Notes: a model not told the origin generated them from the sequence alone. A stretch of 64,000 bases of DNA from JBDIAG01 sp963835085 (GCA_963835085.1 CAWIED010000001.1:2914001-2978000); one strand, 5' to 3'; shown: positions 32,114-40,835, counted from the first letter of the stretch. Numbers and translations are program-made.

Positions 32114-32418
32114 CCAGCACCAGGACAACAACCCACCACCCGACACCTACCCGCACCGCCAGGACACGTCAGGCACGGCCGGGCAGGTCAGAGAATTCCC
32201 AGGGCAGACCCAGGTCGATATGCCAGATCCGACCCCATCGCGAGCCAGCCAACCGCCACCCCTGACACGATCCCGCGTCACCTGTCCCGTTCTTCACCCA
32301 CCTGTCACCGACCTGGTGACACCCCTACGAACAACGTCACACCGCCACGACCCGGAGCGGCCAATCCGGGCACCCCTGATCAACACACCACAGACACCCG
32401 ACCCCTCGAAGAGATCAT

Positions 32419-33600
32419 CTAGTCGAACCAGGGATCGAGACCGTGCAGCGGGAACACCGCCCGCCGGGTCACCATCACCGCACGGTCGACCAGGTTCTCG
32501 CTGTCGTGGGATCGCCACCGCTCGAACGCCGGCTCCTCGCCATCGGTCATGGTGTCTGGCGGCACCCGGCCGAACCGGGTCTCCACGTCATCGAGCCAGG
32601 CCCTGGGCACCGGTGTGCCGGGATCGACGGGCGCGTGGGCGGCGATGCCCACCAGATGCGTCCACGAGCGGGGCACCACGTCGATGATCTCGTAGCCCCC
32701 GCCCCCGGTGGCCAGCCACCGTCCCTCACAGACCTCGTGCGCCAGGTCGTGCAGGAGCTCGGCCGCCCGACGCTGCGCGTCGATGGAGACGGACAGGTGC
32801 GCCAACGGATCGAGCCGGTGGGAGTCGCAGCCGTGCTGGGTCACCAGCACCTCAGGCTCGAAGGCCCGAACCAGGGCAGGGACGATGCCGTCGATCGCCC
32901 GCAGCCACTCCGCGTCCTCGACCCAGGGCGGCAGCGGCAGATTGACGGTGTCGCCGAGCGCATTGGGACCGCCGATATCATCGGCGAAGCCCGACCCGGG
33001 AAACAGCAGCCGGCCCGTCTCGTGGATGGAGATCGTCATCACCCGGGGATCGTCGACGAAGAACGACTCCGTGCCGTCGCCGTGATGCACGTCGATGTCG
33101 ACGTAGACGATCTTCTTGGCACCCCGATCGAGCATCCGAGTGATGGCCGTGGCCACGTCGTTGTAGACGCAGAAGCCGCTGGCCCTCTGGGCCACCGCAT
33201 GGTGCATGCCGCCGCAGAAGTTCACCGCGCGCAGCACCTCGCCGGACATGATCGCGTCGGCGCAGTCGACCGAGGCCTGCACGATCCGCGCGCTGGCTTC
33301 ATGCATGCCCCGGAACGCCGGATCGTCGTCGGTGCCCAAGCCGCGTGACTCGTCCGCCTGCGCCGGGTCCAGGGAAGCCGCCTTGACCGCGTCGATGTAA
33401 CCCTGCTCGTGCAGCCGGGCCAGCGTCTCGTCGGAGGCCACCTCGGCGCCGCGCACGCTCACCCCGGGCGCGTCGAACAGCCCCAGCTGCTCACACAGTC
33501 CGGCAGTGAGCTCTAGGCGCAGCGGAGCCATCGGGTGCGTCGGCCCGAAGTCGTACCGGGCAAACTGCGGGTCCCATATCACCCGGGTACCAGAAACCAT
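32419..33600 (-). CDS. acuC: Acetoin utilization protein AcuC (histone-deacetylase family)
   Basis: 393 aa, arginase/deacetylase fold, zinc-dependent lysine deacetylase; AcuC in Bacillus deacetylates acetyl-CoA synthetase. YDFGPTHPMAPLRLELT, GGMHHAVAQRASGFCVYNDVA (as GGMHHA and GFCVYNDVA), the zinc-binding VYVDIDVHHGDGT and VTQHGCDSHRLDPL, and GGGGYEI are all present. The catalytic His pair (HH) is in GMHHAV. A TAGCGT box sits 6 nt before the ATG, so the transcript is probably leaderless. It is divergent from trkH. Confidence 0.94.
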   Translation of the reverse strand: MVSGTRVIWDPQFARYDFGPTHPMAPLRLELTAGLCEQLGLFDAPGVSVRGAEVASDETLARLHEQGYIDAVKAASLDPAQADESRGLGTDDDPAFRGMHEASARIVQASVDCADAIMSGEVLRAVNFCGGMHHAVAQRASGFCVYNDVATAITRMLDRGAKKIVYVDIDVHHGDGTESFFVDDPRVMTISIHETGRLLFPGSGFADDIGGPNALGDTVNLPLPPWVEDAEWLRAIDGIVPALVRAFEPEVLVTQHGCDSHRLDPLAHLSVSIDAQRRAAELLHDLAHEVCEGRWLATGGGGYEIIDVVPRSWTHLVGIAAHAPVDPGTPVPRAWLDDVETRFGRVPPDTMTDGEEPAFERWRSHDSENLVDRAVMVTRRAVFPLHGLDPWFD

Positions 33601-33606
33601 GGGTTG

Positions 33607-33612
33607 ACGCTA
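33607..33612 (-). promoter_or_regulatory. -10 box of acuC
   Basis: TAGCGT on the minus strand with 6 nt (CAACCC) to the ATG at 33600; leaderless spacing. Confidence 0.45.
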
Positions 33613-33712
33613 GCGTCGGCACGCACACAGTGCGCGGCTATGTCGGCAAATCGTAGGTCGGCAGATCGGTCGCAAGCCGGTGGAGGGTCCACGGCGCTGA
33701 AGGAGGAGCCAG

Positions 33713-35110
33713 GTGAGCGATCCGTCGCCGGAGGCCTTACCCAGGGCCACCGTGGTGGCACGCCTGCGAGACTGGATCGACGACCTCGGACGTGCTCAGC
33801 CGGCCCGGCTGGCGCTCACCGTCTTCGCGCTGGTGATCTCGCTCGTGAGCGCGTTGCTGTCGCTGCCGGTCGCGACCGCCAGCGGTCGGCGCGCTCCCTT
33901 GGTGGACGCCGTGTTCACCGCCACCTCGGCCGTCTGCGTCACCGGCCTGACCACCGTCGACACCGGCAGCTACTGGTCGGGCTTCGGGCAGGCTGTGATC
34001 CTGATCGCGATCAAGGTGGGCGGCCTGGGAGTCATCACCATCGCCGCCCTGCTCGGGCTCGCAGTGTCACGTCGACTCGGGTTGACCAGCCGGCTGCTGG
34101 CCCAACAGGAGACCAAGGCCGACAAGCTCGGCGAGGTCGGCGCGCTGCTGCGGTTCGTGATCACCGTGTCGACGTCGCTGGAGCTGTTGCTGGCCGCGGT
34201 GCTGCTGCCGCACTTCCTCCGACACGAGGAGAAGCTGCCCACCGCGCTCTGGCACGCGGTGTTCTATGCGGTGTCGTCGGTCAACAGTGCCGGGATCACC
34301 TCGCACCCCGGCGGCATGCCCGGCTATGCGATCGACGACTGGTGGCTGTTGCTGCCGCTGGCCGTCGGCGTGTTCGTCGGTGGCATCGGCTTTCCGGTGC
34401 TGGTCACCGTGGGCCGCAACTGGCGCAGACCCTCACGCTGGAACCTGCACGCCAAGCTGACGTTGACCACCACGGTCGTGCTCTTCCTAATTTCCGTAGT
34501 GATGTTCGCCGGGTTCGAGTGGACCAACAGCGCCAGCCTCGGGGGCATGTCGTTGAGCGAGAAGGTGCTCAACGTCATCTTCCTGGCGGTGATGCCGCGC
34601 TCCGGCGGCTTCAGTGTCATCCCCATGCAGCACCTGCACGAGCAGACCTGGCTGGGCACGGACGTGCTGATGTTCATCGGCGGCGGCAGCGCCTCGACGG
34701 CGGGCGGCATCAAGGTCTCGACGGTTGCCGTGCTCTTCCTCGCCACCCTCGCCGAGGCCCGCGGCGACGCCGATGCCGAGGCGTTCGGACGGCGTATCCC
34801 CACGGCGACGCTCCGGCTGGCCATCACCGTGCTGGCGGCAGGTTCGGCGATGTGCATCGCCGCCACCATGTCGCTGCTCGCCATGACGTCGGAGCCGCTC
34901 GACAAGGTGATGTTCGAGGTGATCTCGGCGTTTTCCACCTGCGGACTCTCGCTCGGGATCACGCCCGGCTTGCCGGTGGACGCCAAGTATCTGCTCGTGG
35001 CGCTGATGTTCCTGGGCCGTACCGGCACGATGTCCCTGGCAGCCGCGCTCGCCCTGCGCGAGCGCCCGAAACTGTTCCGACTCGCGGAAGAAAGGCCCAT
35101 CGTTGGCTGA
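33713..35110 (+). CDS. trkH: TrkH/KtrB-family potassium uptake channel subunit
   Basis: 465 aa, membrane subunit of a K+ uptake system with four M1-P-M2 repeats. The pore-loop signatures are TSAVCVTGLTT, SSVNSAGITSHP, VMPRSGGFSV and SAFSTCGLSLG; each carries the selectivity-filter Gly. The size fits KtrB more than the longer TrkH. GTG 33713 follows a very strong AAGGAGGAG. It overlaps the regulator gene trkA by 8 nt. Confidence 0.93.
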   Translation: MSDPSPEALPRATVVARLRDWIDDLGRAQPARLALTVFALVISLVSALLSLPVATASGRRAPLVDAVFTATSAVCVTGLTTVDTGSYWSGFGQAVILIAIKVGGLGVITIAALLGLAVSRRLGLTSRLLAQQETKADKLGEVGALLRFVITVSTSLELLLAAVLLPHFLRHEEKLPTALWHAVFYAVSSVNSAGITSHPGGMPGYAIDDWWLLLPLAVGVFVGGIGFPVLVTVGRNWRRPSRWNLHAKLTLTTTVVLFLISVVMFAGFEWTNSASLGGMSLSEKVLNVIFLAVMPRSGGFSVIPMQHLHEQTWLGTDVLMFIGGGSASTAGGIKVSTVAVLFLATLAEARGDADAEAFGRRIPTATLRLAITVLAAGSAMCIAATMSLLAMTSEPLDKVMFEVISAFSTCGLSLGITPGLPVDAKYLLVALMFLGRTGTMSLAAALALRERPKLFRLAEERPIVG

Positions 35111-35768
35111 GAAGAAGCGCGACCATTCCGTTCTCGTCATCGGCCTCGGCCGCTTCGGGGCCGCCATCGCCGACGCCCTCGACCGGCTCGGGCACGACGT
35201 TCTGGCTATCGACAAGGACCCCGCCAAGGTGCGCGAGTGGTCGGGTCGCATCGCCCACGTCGTGGAGGCCGACGGTGCCAACCTCGATGCGCTGCGCCAG
35301 CTGGGCTGTCAGGAGTTCCCGATCGCCGTGGTGGGCATCGGCGGTTCGATCGAGGCCAGCGTGCTGGCCACGGCCAACCTGGTCGACCTGGGCAACAAGC
35401 AGGTGTGGGCCAAGGCATTGTCTGCCCAGCACGGTCGCATCCTGGAGCGGATCGGTGCGCATCGGGTGATCTATCCCGAGGCGGATGCCGGCGAGAAGGT
35501 GGCCCATCTCGTGAGTGGACGGCTGCTCGACTACATCGAGTTCGAGGATGGCTTCGTCATCGTCTCCATGCGCCCGCCGGAGGAGACCCAGGGCTTCACT
35601 CTCGCGCAGTCGAAGGTGCGGCAGAAATACGGGGTGACGATCGTGGGGATCAAGTCGCCCGGCGAGGACTTCACCTACGCCAAGCCCGATACCCGGATCA
35701 CCAAGCACGACACCCTGATCGTCTCCGGAAACAGCCAGCTGATCGAGCGCTTCGCCGCGCGGCCGTAA
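35103..35768 (+). CDS. trkA: TrkA/KtrA-family potassium uptake regulator
   Basis: 221 aa, cytosolic RCK protein that gates the partner channel in response to nucleotides. The RCK_N Rossmann motif is VLVIGLGRFGAAIADAL (GxGxxG), with the ribose-binding acid in VLAIDKD. RCK_C covers about residues 140-221. The start is TTG 35103, with GAAGAAAGG upstream, and it lies inside the end of trkH (8-nt overlap). That implies coupled translation. Confidence 0.93.
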   Translation: MAEKKRDHSVLVIGLGRFGAAIADALDRLGHDVLAIDKDPAKVREWSGRIAHVVEADGANLDALRQLGCQEFPIAVVGIGGSIEASVLATANLVDLGNKQVWAKALSAQHGRILERIGAHRVIYPEADAGEKVAHLVSGRLLDYIEFEDGFVIVSMRPPEETQGFTLAQSKVRQKYGVTIVGIKSPGEDFTYAKPDTRITKHDTLIVSGNSQLIERFAARP

Positions 35769-35833
35769 GCTCAGCCGGCGACGCGGGAACCGCTGGTGGG
35801 CTTTGCGATCTTCAACCTAAGACGCCGGACCCG

Positions 35834-36030
35834 GTGCCAACCGCGGCAACTTTCACCGCGAACGGCACCACCCAGCGACCCCAACCCAGCCCCGGCACTC
35901 AACCGGGTGCCAACCGCGGCGAATACACCGCACACGGCACCACCCAACGACCCCAATCCCGGTTCCAGCACTCAACCCAGTGCCAACCGCGGCACCTTCA
36001 CCGCGCACGGCACCACCCAGCGACTCAGGT
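35834..36030. repeat. 73-bp tandem repeat, about 2.7 copies
   Basis: Units begin with GTGCCAACCGCGGC at 35834, 35907 and 35980. Each continues with CACCGC..ACGGCACCACCCA and CGACCCCAA or a close variant. The period is exactly 73 nt, so it is not a coding period. The third unit stops after CGACTCAG. Confidence 0.85.
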
Positions 36031-36083
36031 CCGTGAAGGTCGAGTTTGGCTTCTGCCGGGCCGTGAAGGGGACCGGTTTCTGA

Positions 36084-36125
36084 CGCTATGACGGTGCCCC
36101 GCCGGACGGGGCATCGTCATAGCGC
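36084..36125. repeat. REP-like palindromic element, copy 6
   Basis: Left arm GCTATGACGGTGCCCCG, right arm CGGGGCATCGTCATAGC: a 17-bp stem with a single G/T-type mismatch. It lies between convergent trkA and proC. Confidence 0.85.
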
Positions 36126-36199
36126 AGAAAAAGCCCGCGCACGGCGACCATCGAAACCTCCCTTTGCGGAAGACCCGGGCAGACTGCGGCTTCCCATCG

Positions 36200-36304
36200 G
36201 CCGGCTCCGCCCGTCTGTCGCACGGCTCCGCCCGTCTGTCGCACGGCTCCGCCCGCCTGTCGAATGGCTCCGTCCGCCTGTCGCCCGCCTCTACTCCTGC
36301 GTCG
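36200..36304. repeat. 21-bp tandem repeat, about 4-5 copies
   Basis: Units CACGGCTCCGCCCGYCTGTCG at 36200, 36221, 36242 and 36263, then a weak fifth. I give one unit in parts: CACGGCTCC, GCCCGTCTGTCG. The period would encode DRRAEPC-type heptads on the minus strand, but no start, Shine-Dalgarno or codon signature supports a gene. Confidence 0.8.
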
Positions 36305-36469
36305 CTAGGTTGCCCGCGCGTGGCTGAACTGGCCAGCTGTCGCTGGCCTGCCGGGCGCCGTCGGCGGGCTGGCCCCATCTGTCGCTGGGCCATCTGCACA
36401 GATCTTGACACCCACACCAGGCGACTAACCGAACGGCATTGCGGCTAAGGGCTCGCCAGGAGCCCTAAC

Positions 36470-37294
36470 TCACGCGTGACCCGACGAGAGAGCCCGGGAG
36501 CGGTCGCGTGCGGCCTCGATGGCTGTGAGGAATGCTGCCCGCACCCGATGGTCGTCGAGCTCGCGGATGGCGGTGATAGTGGTGCCGGCGGGAGAGGAGA
36601 CCTGTTCGCGCAGCACAGTCGGGTGGGTGCCGGTCTCCTTCAGCATGGTGGCCGCCCCGTACACGGTCTGCACCACGAGCTCTTTGGAGATGTCGCGCGG
36701 CAGGCCCAGCAGCACGCCGGCCTCGATCATGGCCTCCACCACATAGAACACGTATGCAGGGCCGGAGCCGGACAGTGCGGTGACCGCGTCCTGGTGGTAC
36801 TCGGCTACGTCGACCACCCGTCCGGTGGCCTCAAGAAGGGCCCGCGCTCGGGCGAGATGCTCTGCGGTGCAATGGGTTCCGCCTGAGACAGCGGCCATTC
36901 CCTGGTCGACCAGGGCGGGCGTGTTGGGCATCGCCCGCACCACGGGCGTGCCCTCGGCAAGGCGTTGCTCGACGTAGCCCGTGGCGATGCCCGCCGCGAT
37001 GCAGACCACGAGGGTGCCCGGCTCCAGAGCGTCGCGGATCTCGGCCAGCAACGAGTCGATGTCCTGCGGCTTGACCACCGCGACCACGGTGTCGGCGGCT
37101 GCGGCGGCCTCGGCGTTGCTGAGCACCCTGACCCCGTAACGCTCGGCCAGCTCAGCTGCCCGCTCGACTCGGCGCTCGGTGATGACGACTGCCTCGGGCG
37201 ACCAGCCTGCCCGCAGCAGACCCGCCAACAAGGTCTCGCCCATCACCCCGGCGCCGAGCACGGCAACCGTCTCGCGTCGGTCTTCGCCAGCCAT
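36470..37294 (-). CDS. proC: Pyrroline-5-carboxylate reductase
   Basis: 274 aa. It makes proline from pyrroline-5-carboxylate with NAD(P)H. The Rossmann start is VAVLGAGVMGETLLAGLL, with VVAVVKPQDIDSLL next. RAMPNTPALVDQGM and the C-terminal family signature ALSGSGPAYVFYVVEAMIEA are intact, as is EQVSSPAGTTITAIREL. AAGGAGA precedes the ATG. The proline dehydrogenase gene ends 111 nt upstream on the same strand, so synthetic and catabolic proline enzymes are adjacent. Confidence 0.95.
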   Translation of the reverse strand: MAGEDRRETVAVLGAGVMGETLLAGLLRAGWSPEAVVITERRVERAAELAERYGVRVLSNAEAAAAADTVVAVVKPQDIDSLLAEIRDALEPGTLVVCIAAGIATGYVEQRLAEGTPVVRAMPNTPALVDQGMAAVSGGTHCTAEHLARARALLEATGRVVDVAEYHQDAVTALSGSGPAYVFYVVEAMIEAGVLLGLPRDISKELVVQTVYGAATMLKETGTHPTVLREQVSSPAGTTITAIRELDDHRVRAAFLTAIEAARDRSRALSSGHA

Positions 37295-37405
37295 AGTTCT
37301 CCTTCGTCGACGTTCGTTTCGTGCTCAGTCTGCCCGTCGTCCGAACCGGGGCCTGCTCAGGCCCAGGGCGAACCAGGTCGTTGGGGCGAAACGGCTGGGC
37401 AGGTA

Positions 37406-38353
37406 TCAGCCCTTGGTGGCCAGGGCCCGCAGGAAGAACATGGTGTTGGCAGGCTTCTCGGCCATCCGCCGCATCAGGTACCCGTACCACTCGGACCCGT
37501 AGGGAACGTAGACCCGCACCGTCTCGCCCAGGCCGGCGAGCCGACGCTGCTCATCGGGTCGGATACCGAACAGCATCTGGTATTCGAACGAGCCCGCCGG
37601 ACGTTGATGGCTGGCGGCCAGCGACCCGGCGATGGCCACCAGGCGCGGATCGTGGGTGGCCAGCATCGGACGTCCCTGGCCTGCCAGCAACACGTTCATA
37701 CAGCGGACGTAGCTCTTGTCCACGTCGGCCCTGGACTGGAACGCCACCGATTCAGGTTCGCGATAGGCCCCCTTGCACAACCGAATCCGCGAGCCAGGCC
37801 CGGCCAGATCGCGACAGTCGCCCTCGGTGCGGAAGAGGTACGACTGCAGCACCGCGCCAACCCACGGATACTCACGACGCAGCTCCACCACGCTGGCCAG
37901 CGTCAGGTCGGTGGTGGTGTGGTCTTCCATGTCGATGGTGACCGTGGTGCCCACGGCTTCGGCCGCGGCACAGATCTGCGCGGCGTTCTCCGTGGAGATC
38001 GCCGGCCCGTCCTTGCCCAGCGACTGTCCCACCGCACTCAACTTCACCGACACCTCGGCGCGGCCGCCCTCGGTCAGTCCTACATCGCAGAGCAGTCTCA
38101 GCAGTTCGAGATAGGCGTCCCGGGTGGCCGTCGCCTGGGCGCGATCCGTGGTGTCTTCGCCGAGGTGGTCGATGGTGACGTTGAGACCGTCGGAAGCCAA
38201 CGCACTGGACGCCTGCACCGCCTCGGCAGCACTCGCACCGCCGACGAAGCGCCGGACGACGTCGCGCGAGACCGGCGCGGTCTCAACGGTATGGCGAAGC
38301 GCCGATGACGACGAGGCGGCAAGAATGGCGCTGCGCAGAACGGAACTGAACAT
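37406..38353 (-). CDS. Proline dehydrogenase (monofunctional)
   Basis: 315 aa, FAD-dependent PRODH barrel that oxidises proline to pyrroline-5-carboxylate. VSVKLSAVGQSL, TIDMEDHTTTDLTL, RLCKGAYREPE, FEYQMLFGIR and the C-terminal VRVYVPYGSEWYGYLMRRMAE are the family motifs. It is the short monofunctional form; no P5C dehydrogenase domain or gene is nearby. A TAGGCT box 6 nt before the ATG suggests a leaderless transcript. Confidence 0.94.
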   Translation of the reverse strand: MFSSVLRSAILAASSSSALRHTVETAPVSRDVVRRFVGGASAAEAVQASSALASDGLNVTIDHLGEDTTDRAQATATRDAYLELLRLLCDVGLTEGGRAEVSVKLSAVGQSLGKDGPAISTENAAQICAAAEAVGTTVTIDMEDHTTTDLTLASVVELRREYPWVGAVLQSYLFRTEGDCRDLAGPGSRIRLCKGAYREPESVAFQSRADVDKSYVRCMNVLLAGQGRPMLATHDPRLVAIAGSLAASHQRPAGSFEYQMLFGIRPDEQRRLAGLGETVRVYVPYGSEWYGYLMRRMAEKPANTMFFLRALATKG

Positions 38354-38359
38354 CGTCGA

Positions 38360-38365
38360 AGCCTA
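38360..38365 (-). promoter_or_regulatory. -10 box of the proline dehydrogenase gene
   Basis: TAGGCT on the minus strand, then 6 nt (TCGACG) to the ATG at 38353; leaderless spacing. Confidence 0.45.
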
Positions 38366-38408
38366 GTCGGAGAATGCGCTCATTGGCGGTCGCGAAAGCC
38401 GGTATCCC

Positions 38409-39221
38409 TCAGGGTTTGGACGACTGGCCGAGATGGGTTCGGGCGTAGTCGAGGGAGTACGACAGTGCCTCACCCCGCTCGCCAAAGGCGCGGTACCTGC
38501 GCGTGTTGAGCTCCAGCACCACAGCACCGTCGAAATCGCTGGCAGCCAGGGCCGACAGCACCTGCGCGCAGGGCTGGACGCCGCGGCCCGGGGGCAGGTG
38601 CTCGTCCTTCATCGAGCCGCTGCCGTCTGCCAGGTGCAGGTGTCGCATCCGTCCCTCGGCGAGCAGTCGCGTGACCGTTCCCAAGGAGTCGGCGTGGGCG
38701 GTGGCCGCATGCGAGAGATCCCACGTGATGTCGGCGTAGTCTTCGTCGCTCGGGTCGTAATCGGGCAGGTACGCCGGGATCTCACGCTGGCCGACCCGCC
38801 ACGGATACATGTTCTCGACGGCGATGTGCACACCCTCGTCACGCGCGATATGTCCTACGCCCGCCACGAAGCCATCGGCGTAGCCGCGTTGCCAGCGGAA
38901 CGGTGGGTGCGCCACGATCGTGTCGACTTCCAGCCGGTGAGCCATGTCGACGGCACCCGTGATCTTGGCCCAGGCCTCCTTGCCCCAGACTCGCTGCGTG
39001 ATCAGCAGCGTGGGCGCGTGCACCGCGAGAATCGGCAGCTGGTACTTCTGCACGAGATCGGCGAGAGCATTGGTGTCCTGGCTGATCGGAGAGCCCCACA
39101 CGAGCACCTCGATGCCGTCGTAGCCGATGTCGACCGCCAGCTCGAAGGCCTGCGGAATACCCAGCGGATACACCGAGGAGGTCGAGAGCCCCACCGGGAT
39201 CGTTCGTCCAGAGTTCGGCAC
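38409..39221 (-). CDS. Sugar phosphate isomerase/epimerase (TIM barrel)
   Basis: 270 aa, xylose-isomerase-like TIM barrel. VGLSTSSVYPLG starts strand 1. GYDGIEVLVWG, ILAVHAPTLL, HIAVENMYPW, ITWDLSHAATAHAD, MRHLHLADGSG and GAVVLELN supply the usual Glu, Asp, His and Glu metal ligands. The substrate is unknown. GTG 39221 is chosen because TACTGT lies 6 nt upstream (leaderless) and strand 1 follows directly. The open frame extends 36 codons further upstream without a start signal. Confidence 0.85.
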   Translation of the reverse strand: MPNSGRTIPVGLSTSSVYPLGIPQAFELAVDIGYDGIEVLVWGSPISQDTNALADLVQKYQLPILAVHAPTLLITQRVWGKEAWAKITGAVDMAHRLEVDTIVAHPPFRWQRGYADGFVAGVGHIARDEGVHIAVENMYPWRVGQREIPAYLPDYDPSDEDYADITWDLSHAATAHADSLGTVTRLLAEGRMRHLHLADGSGSMKDEHLPPGRGVQPCAQVLSALAASDFDGAVVLELNTRRYRAFGERGEALSYSLDYARTHLGQSSKP

Positions 39222-39227
39222 CCGATC

Positions 39228-39233
39228 ACAGTA
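39228..39233 (-). promoter_or_regulatory. -10 box of the isomerase gene at 38409-39221
   Basis: TACTGT on the minus strand, 6 nt before GTG 39221. Confidence 0.45.
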
Positions 39234-39292
39234 GTGCCGTGCTCTGTGAATCTCTCTGCACACAAGGGGGCGCGCCCTCCCCGACTGGGACG

Positions 39293-39298
39293 TACAGT
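39293..39298 (+). promoter_or_regulatory. -10 box of the Cys-rich gene
   Basis: TACAGT followed by exactly 6 nt (GCTGGC) and GTG 39305; leaderless spacing. It is divergent from the isomerase promoter, about 60 nt away. Confidence 0.5.
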
Positions 39299-39304
39299 GC
39301 TGGC

Positions 39305-40084
39305 GTGCCGAAGCCCGTCGAAACCCCACTGGACATCCCCCGCGCGTGGGTGGAGTTCCCCGATCCGGCCACCGAACCTGGCGAGCCGGCCACGCAGGTC
39401 TTCAAAGCCGACCTCACCTGGCTGACCTCGTCGTGGACCTGCATCTTCGGGCGGGGCTGCCGGGGGATCTACGCCGACCGTCCGAATGACGGGTGTTGCA
39501 CGCTAGGAGCGCACTTCTCCGATGCCGATGACGAGGAGCGGGTCGCCGGCTGGGTGGAGAGGCTGGGACGCAAGCTCTGGCAGCATCTGCCCGACGGCAC
39601 CGAGGGAGGCTGGACGGAGGTCGACGAGGACGGCGCGCGCAAGACCCGGGTGGTCGACGGCGCCTGCATCTTTCTCAACGGGCCCGATCACGACCGGCCC
39701 GGTTGCGCCCTGCATCACCTGGCGGCCAAGGAGAAGGTCTCGTTCGTGGCCACCAAGCCCGACGTGTGCTGGCAGCTGCCGATCAAGCGCACGTACCGCA
39801 CGGTCGAGCGGATGGACGGCACCTCTTATCTGGAGGTGACGCTTACCGAGTACGACCGCAGAGGCTGGGGTGAGGGCGGTCATGACCTCGACTGGTACTG
39901 CTCGGCGAACTCCGCGGCTCACGTGGGCACCAGGCCCGTGTATGTGAGCAACGCCGACGAGCTCACCGAGTTGATCGGCGCCGACGCCTATGCCGAGTTG
40001 GCGTCCTACTGCGACCAGGCGATGGCCGCGCGCAAGCGGCTCAGCCTCATCGTGCATCCGGCCACGCGGGCCGCCGAGCGGTGA
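39305..40084 (+). CDS. Conserved cysteine-rich protein of unknown function
   Basis: 259 aa, no signal or TM. Cysteines cluster as SSWTCIFGRGCRGIYAD, DGCCTLGAHFSD, DGACIFLNG, RPGCALHHLA, PDVCWQLP and DWYCSANS, about nine in all. The spacing and the His/Asp neighbours recall the Fe/Zn-cluster DUF3109/YkgJ-type proteins, but I am not certain of the family. The middle part contains a long Trp/Asp-rich stretch. It is coupled by a GTGA overlap to a methyltransferase. Confidence 0.7.
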   Translation: MPKPVETPLDIPRAWVEFPDPATEPGEPATQVFKADLTWLTSSWTCIFGRGCRGIYADRPNDGCCTLGAHFSDADDEERVAGWVERLGRKLWQHLPDGTEGGWTEVDEDGARKTRVVDGACIFLNGPDHDRPGCALHHLAAKEKVSFVATKPDVCWQLPIKRTYRTVERMDGTSYLEVTLTEYDRRGWGEGGHDLDWYCSANSAAHVGTRPVYVSNADELTELIGADAYAELASYCDQAMAARKRLSLIVHPATRAAER

Positions 40085-40794
40085 GCCGACTGCCCGGGGT
40101 CATCCCCAGCCCCAACATCTGGGGCGACGCGGAGGCCTACGAGCAGGAGAACCTGGCGCTCGATCCGGCCGGGGCGCTGGAGGAGGCCATCCGAAACGTG
40201 CACGACTGGAACGGCGAGCGGGTCCTCGACATCGGGTGTGGCACAGGCTTCCACCTGCCCCGGTTCGCCGCCAGGGCCGCGCACGTCTGCGGCGTGGAGC
40301 CGCACCCGCCGCTACTGGCGCTGGCCCGCCGGCGGATCGAAGGGCTGGACCCTGGCCTGCGCCAGCGGGTGGCGGTGCACTCCGGCAGTGCCGAGCAGCT
40401 GCCGCTGGCGCCGGCCAGCGTGGACGTGGCCCACGCGCGGTGGGCCTACTTCTTCGGGCCCGGCTGCCAGCCCGGCCTGGCGGAGCTGCGCAGAGTCATG
40501 CGCCCGGGCGGCACGGCTTTCGTCATCGACAACGACGCCACCCGCTCCACGTTCGGACGATGGTTCCGCATCGCTCTGCCCGACTACGACTCCGCCGCCG
40601 TGGAGCGGTTCTGGACCCGGCAGGGCTGGACGCGGGTCGCCGTAGAGATCAGCTGGGCGTTTGCAGATCGGGCCAGCTTCGAACGCGTGGTCGGCATCGA
40701 GTTCGCGCCGCCCGTGGCGGAGCGGATTCTGGCCGAGCACGACGGCACCGAGGTGGACTATGCCGTGAACCTGTGGCACAAGACGTTCGCCTGA
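40081..40794 (+). CDS. Class I SAM-dependent methyltransferase
   Basis: 237 aa. SAM-binding motif I is RVLDIGCGTGFHLPRF (about residue 48), the acidic motif II is CGVEPHPPLLALA, and later motifs are VDVAHARWAYFFGPG and ELRRVMRPGGTAFVIDND. This is the Methyltransf_11 pattern. The C-terminus (EVDYAVNLWHKTFA) is conserved-looking. It starts at GTG 40081 inside the TGA of the Cys-rich gene, so the two are translationally coupled. The substrate is unknown. Confidence 0.88.
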   Translation: MSRLPGVIPSPNIWGDAEAYEQENLALDPAGALEEAIRNVHDWNGERVLDIGCGTGFHLPRFAARAAHVCGVEPHPPLLALARRRIEGLDPGLRQRVAVHSGSAEQLPLAPASVDVAHARWAYFFGPGCQPGLAELRRVMRPGGTAFVIDNDATRSTFGRWFRIALPDYDSAAVERFWTRQGWTRVAVEISWAFADRASFERVVGIEFAPPVAERILAEHDGTEVDYAVNLWHKTFA

Positions 40795-40835
40795 GGGCCG
40801 CGCCAGGGCCGTCAAGGATCCGGCCTAGAGCAGGC

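Larger units (their letters stand above)
31702..32418. other. 717-nt region without a convincing intact gene
   Basis: It holds the BldC-like gene promoter area, with an inverted repeat GAGTT-8-AACTC at 31746-31763. It also contains a possible gene remnant (31905-32063), a 16-bp inverted repeat (32019-32113) and a C/A-rich stretch (32090-32400). That stretch has a small hairpin TGTCACC-gacct-GGTGACA at 32303-32321. Composition differs from the neighbouring genes. Confidence 0.6.
35769..36469. other. 701-nt repeat-rich intergenic region between convergent genes
   Basis: No gene. It contains the 73-bp tandem repeat, REP-like copy 6 and the 21-bp tandem repeat, listed separately. Short open frames here only reflect repeat periodicity. 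Confidence 0.75.

Noticed and set aside
35834..36304. CRISPR array suggested by regularly spaced repeats
   Set aside because: Units are contiguous tandem repeats (73 bp, 21 bp) without unique spacers, and no cas genes are present.
36025..36417. A protein of DRRAEPC heptad repeats on the minus strand
   Set aside because: The frame only follows the 21-bp repeat; no start signal, no codon bias, and it runs through REP-like copy 6.
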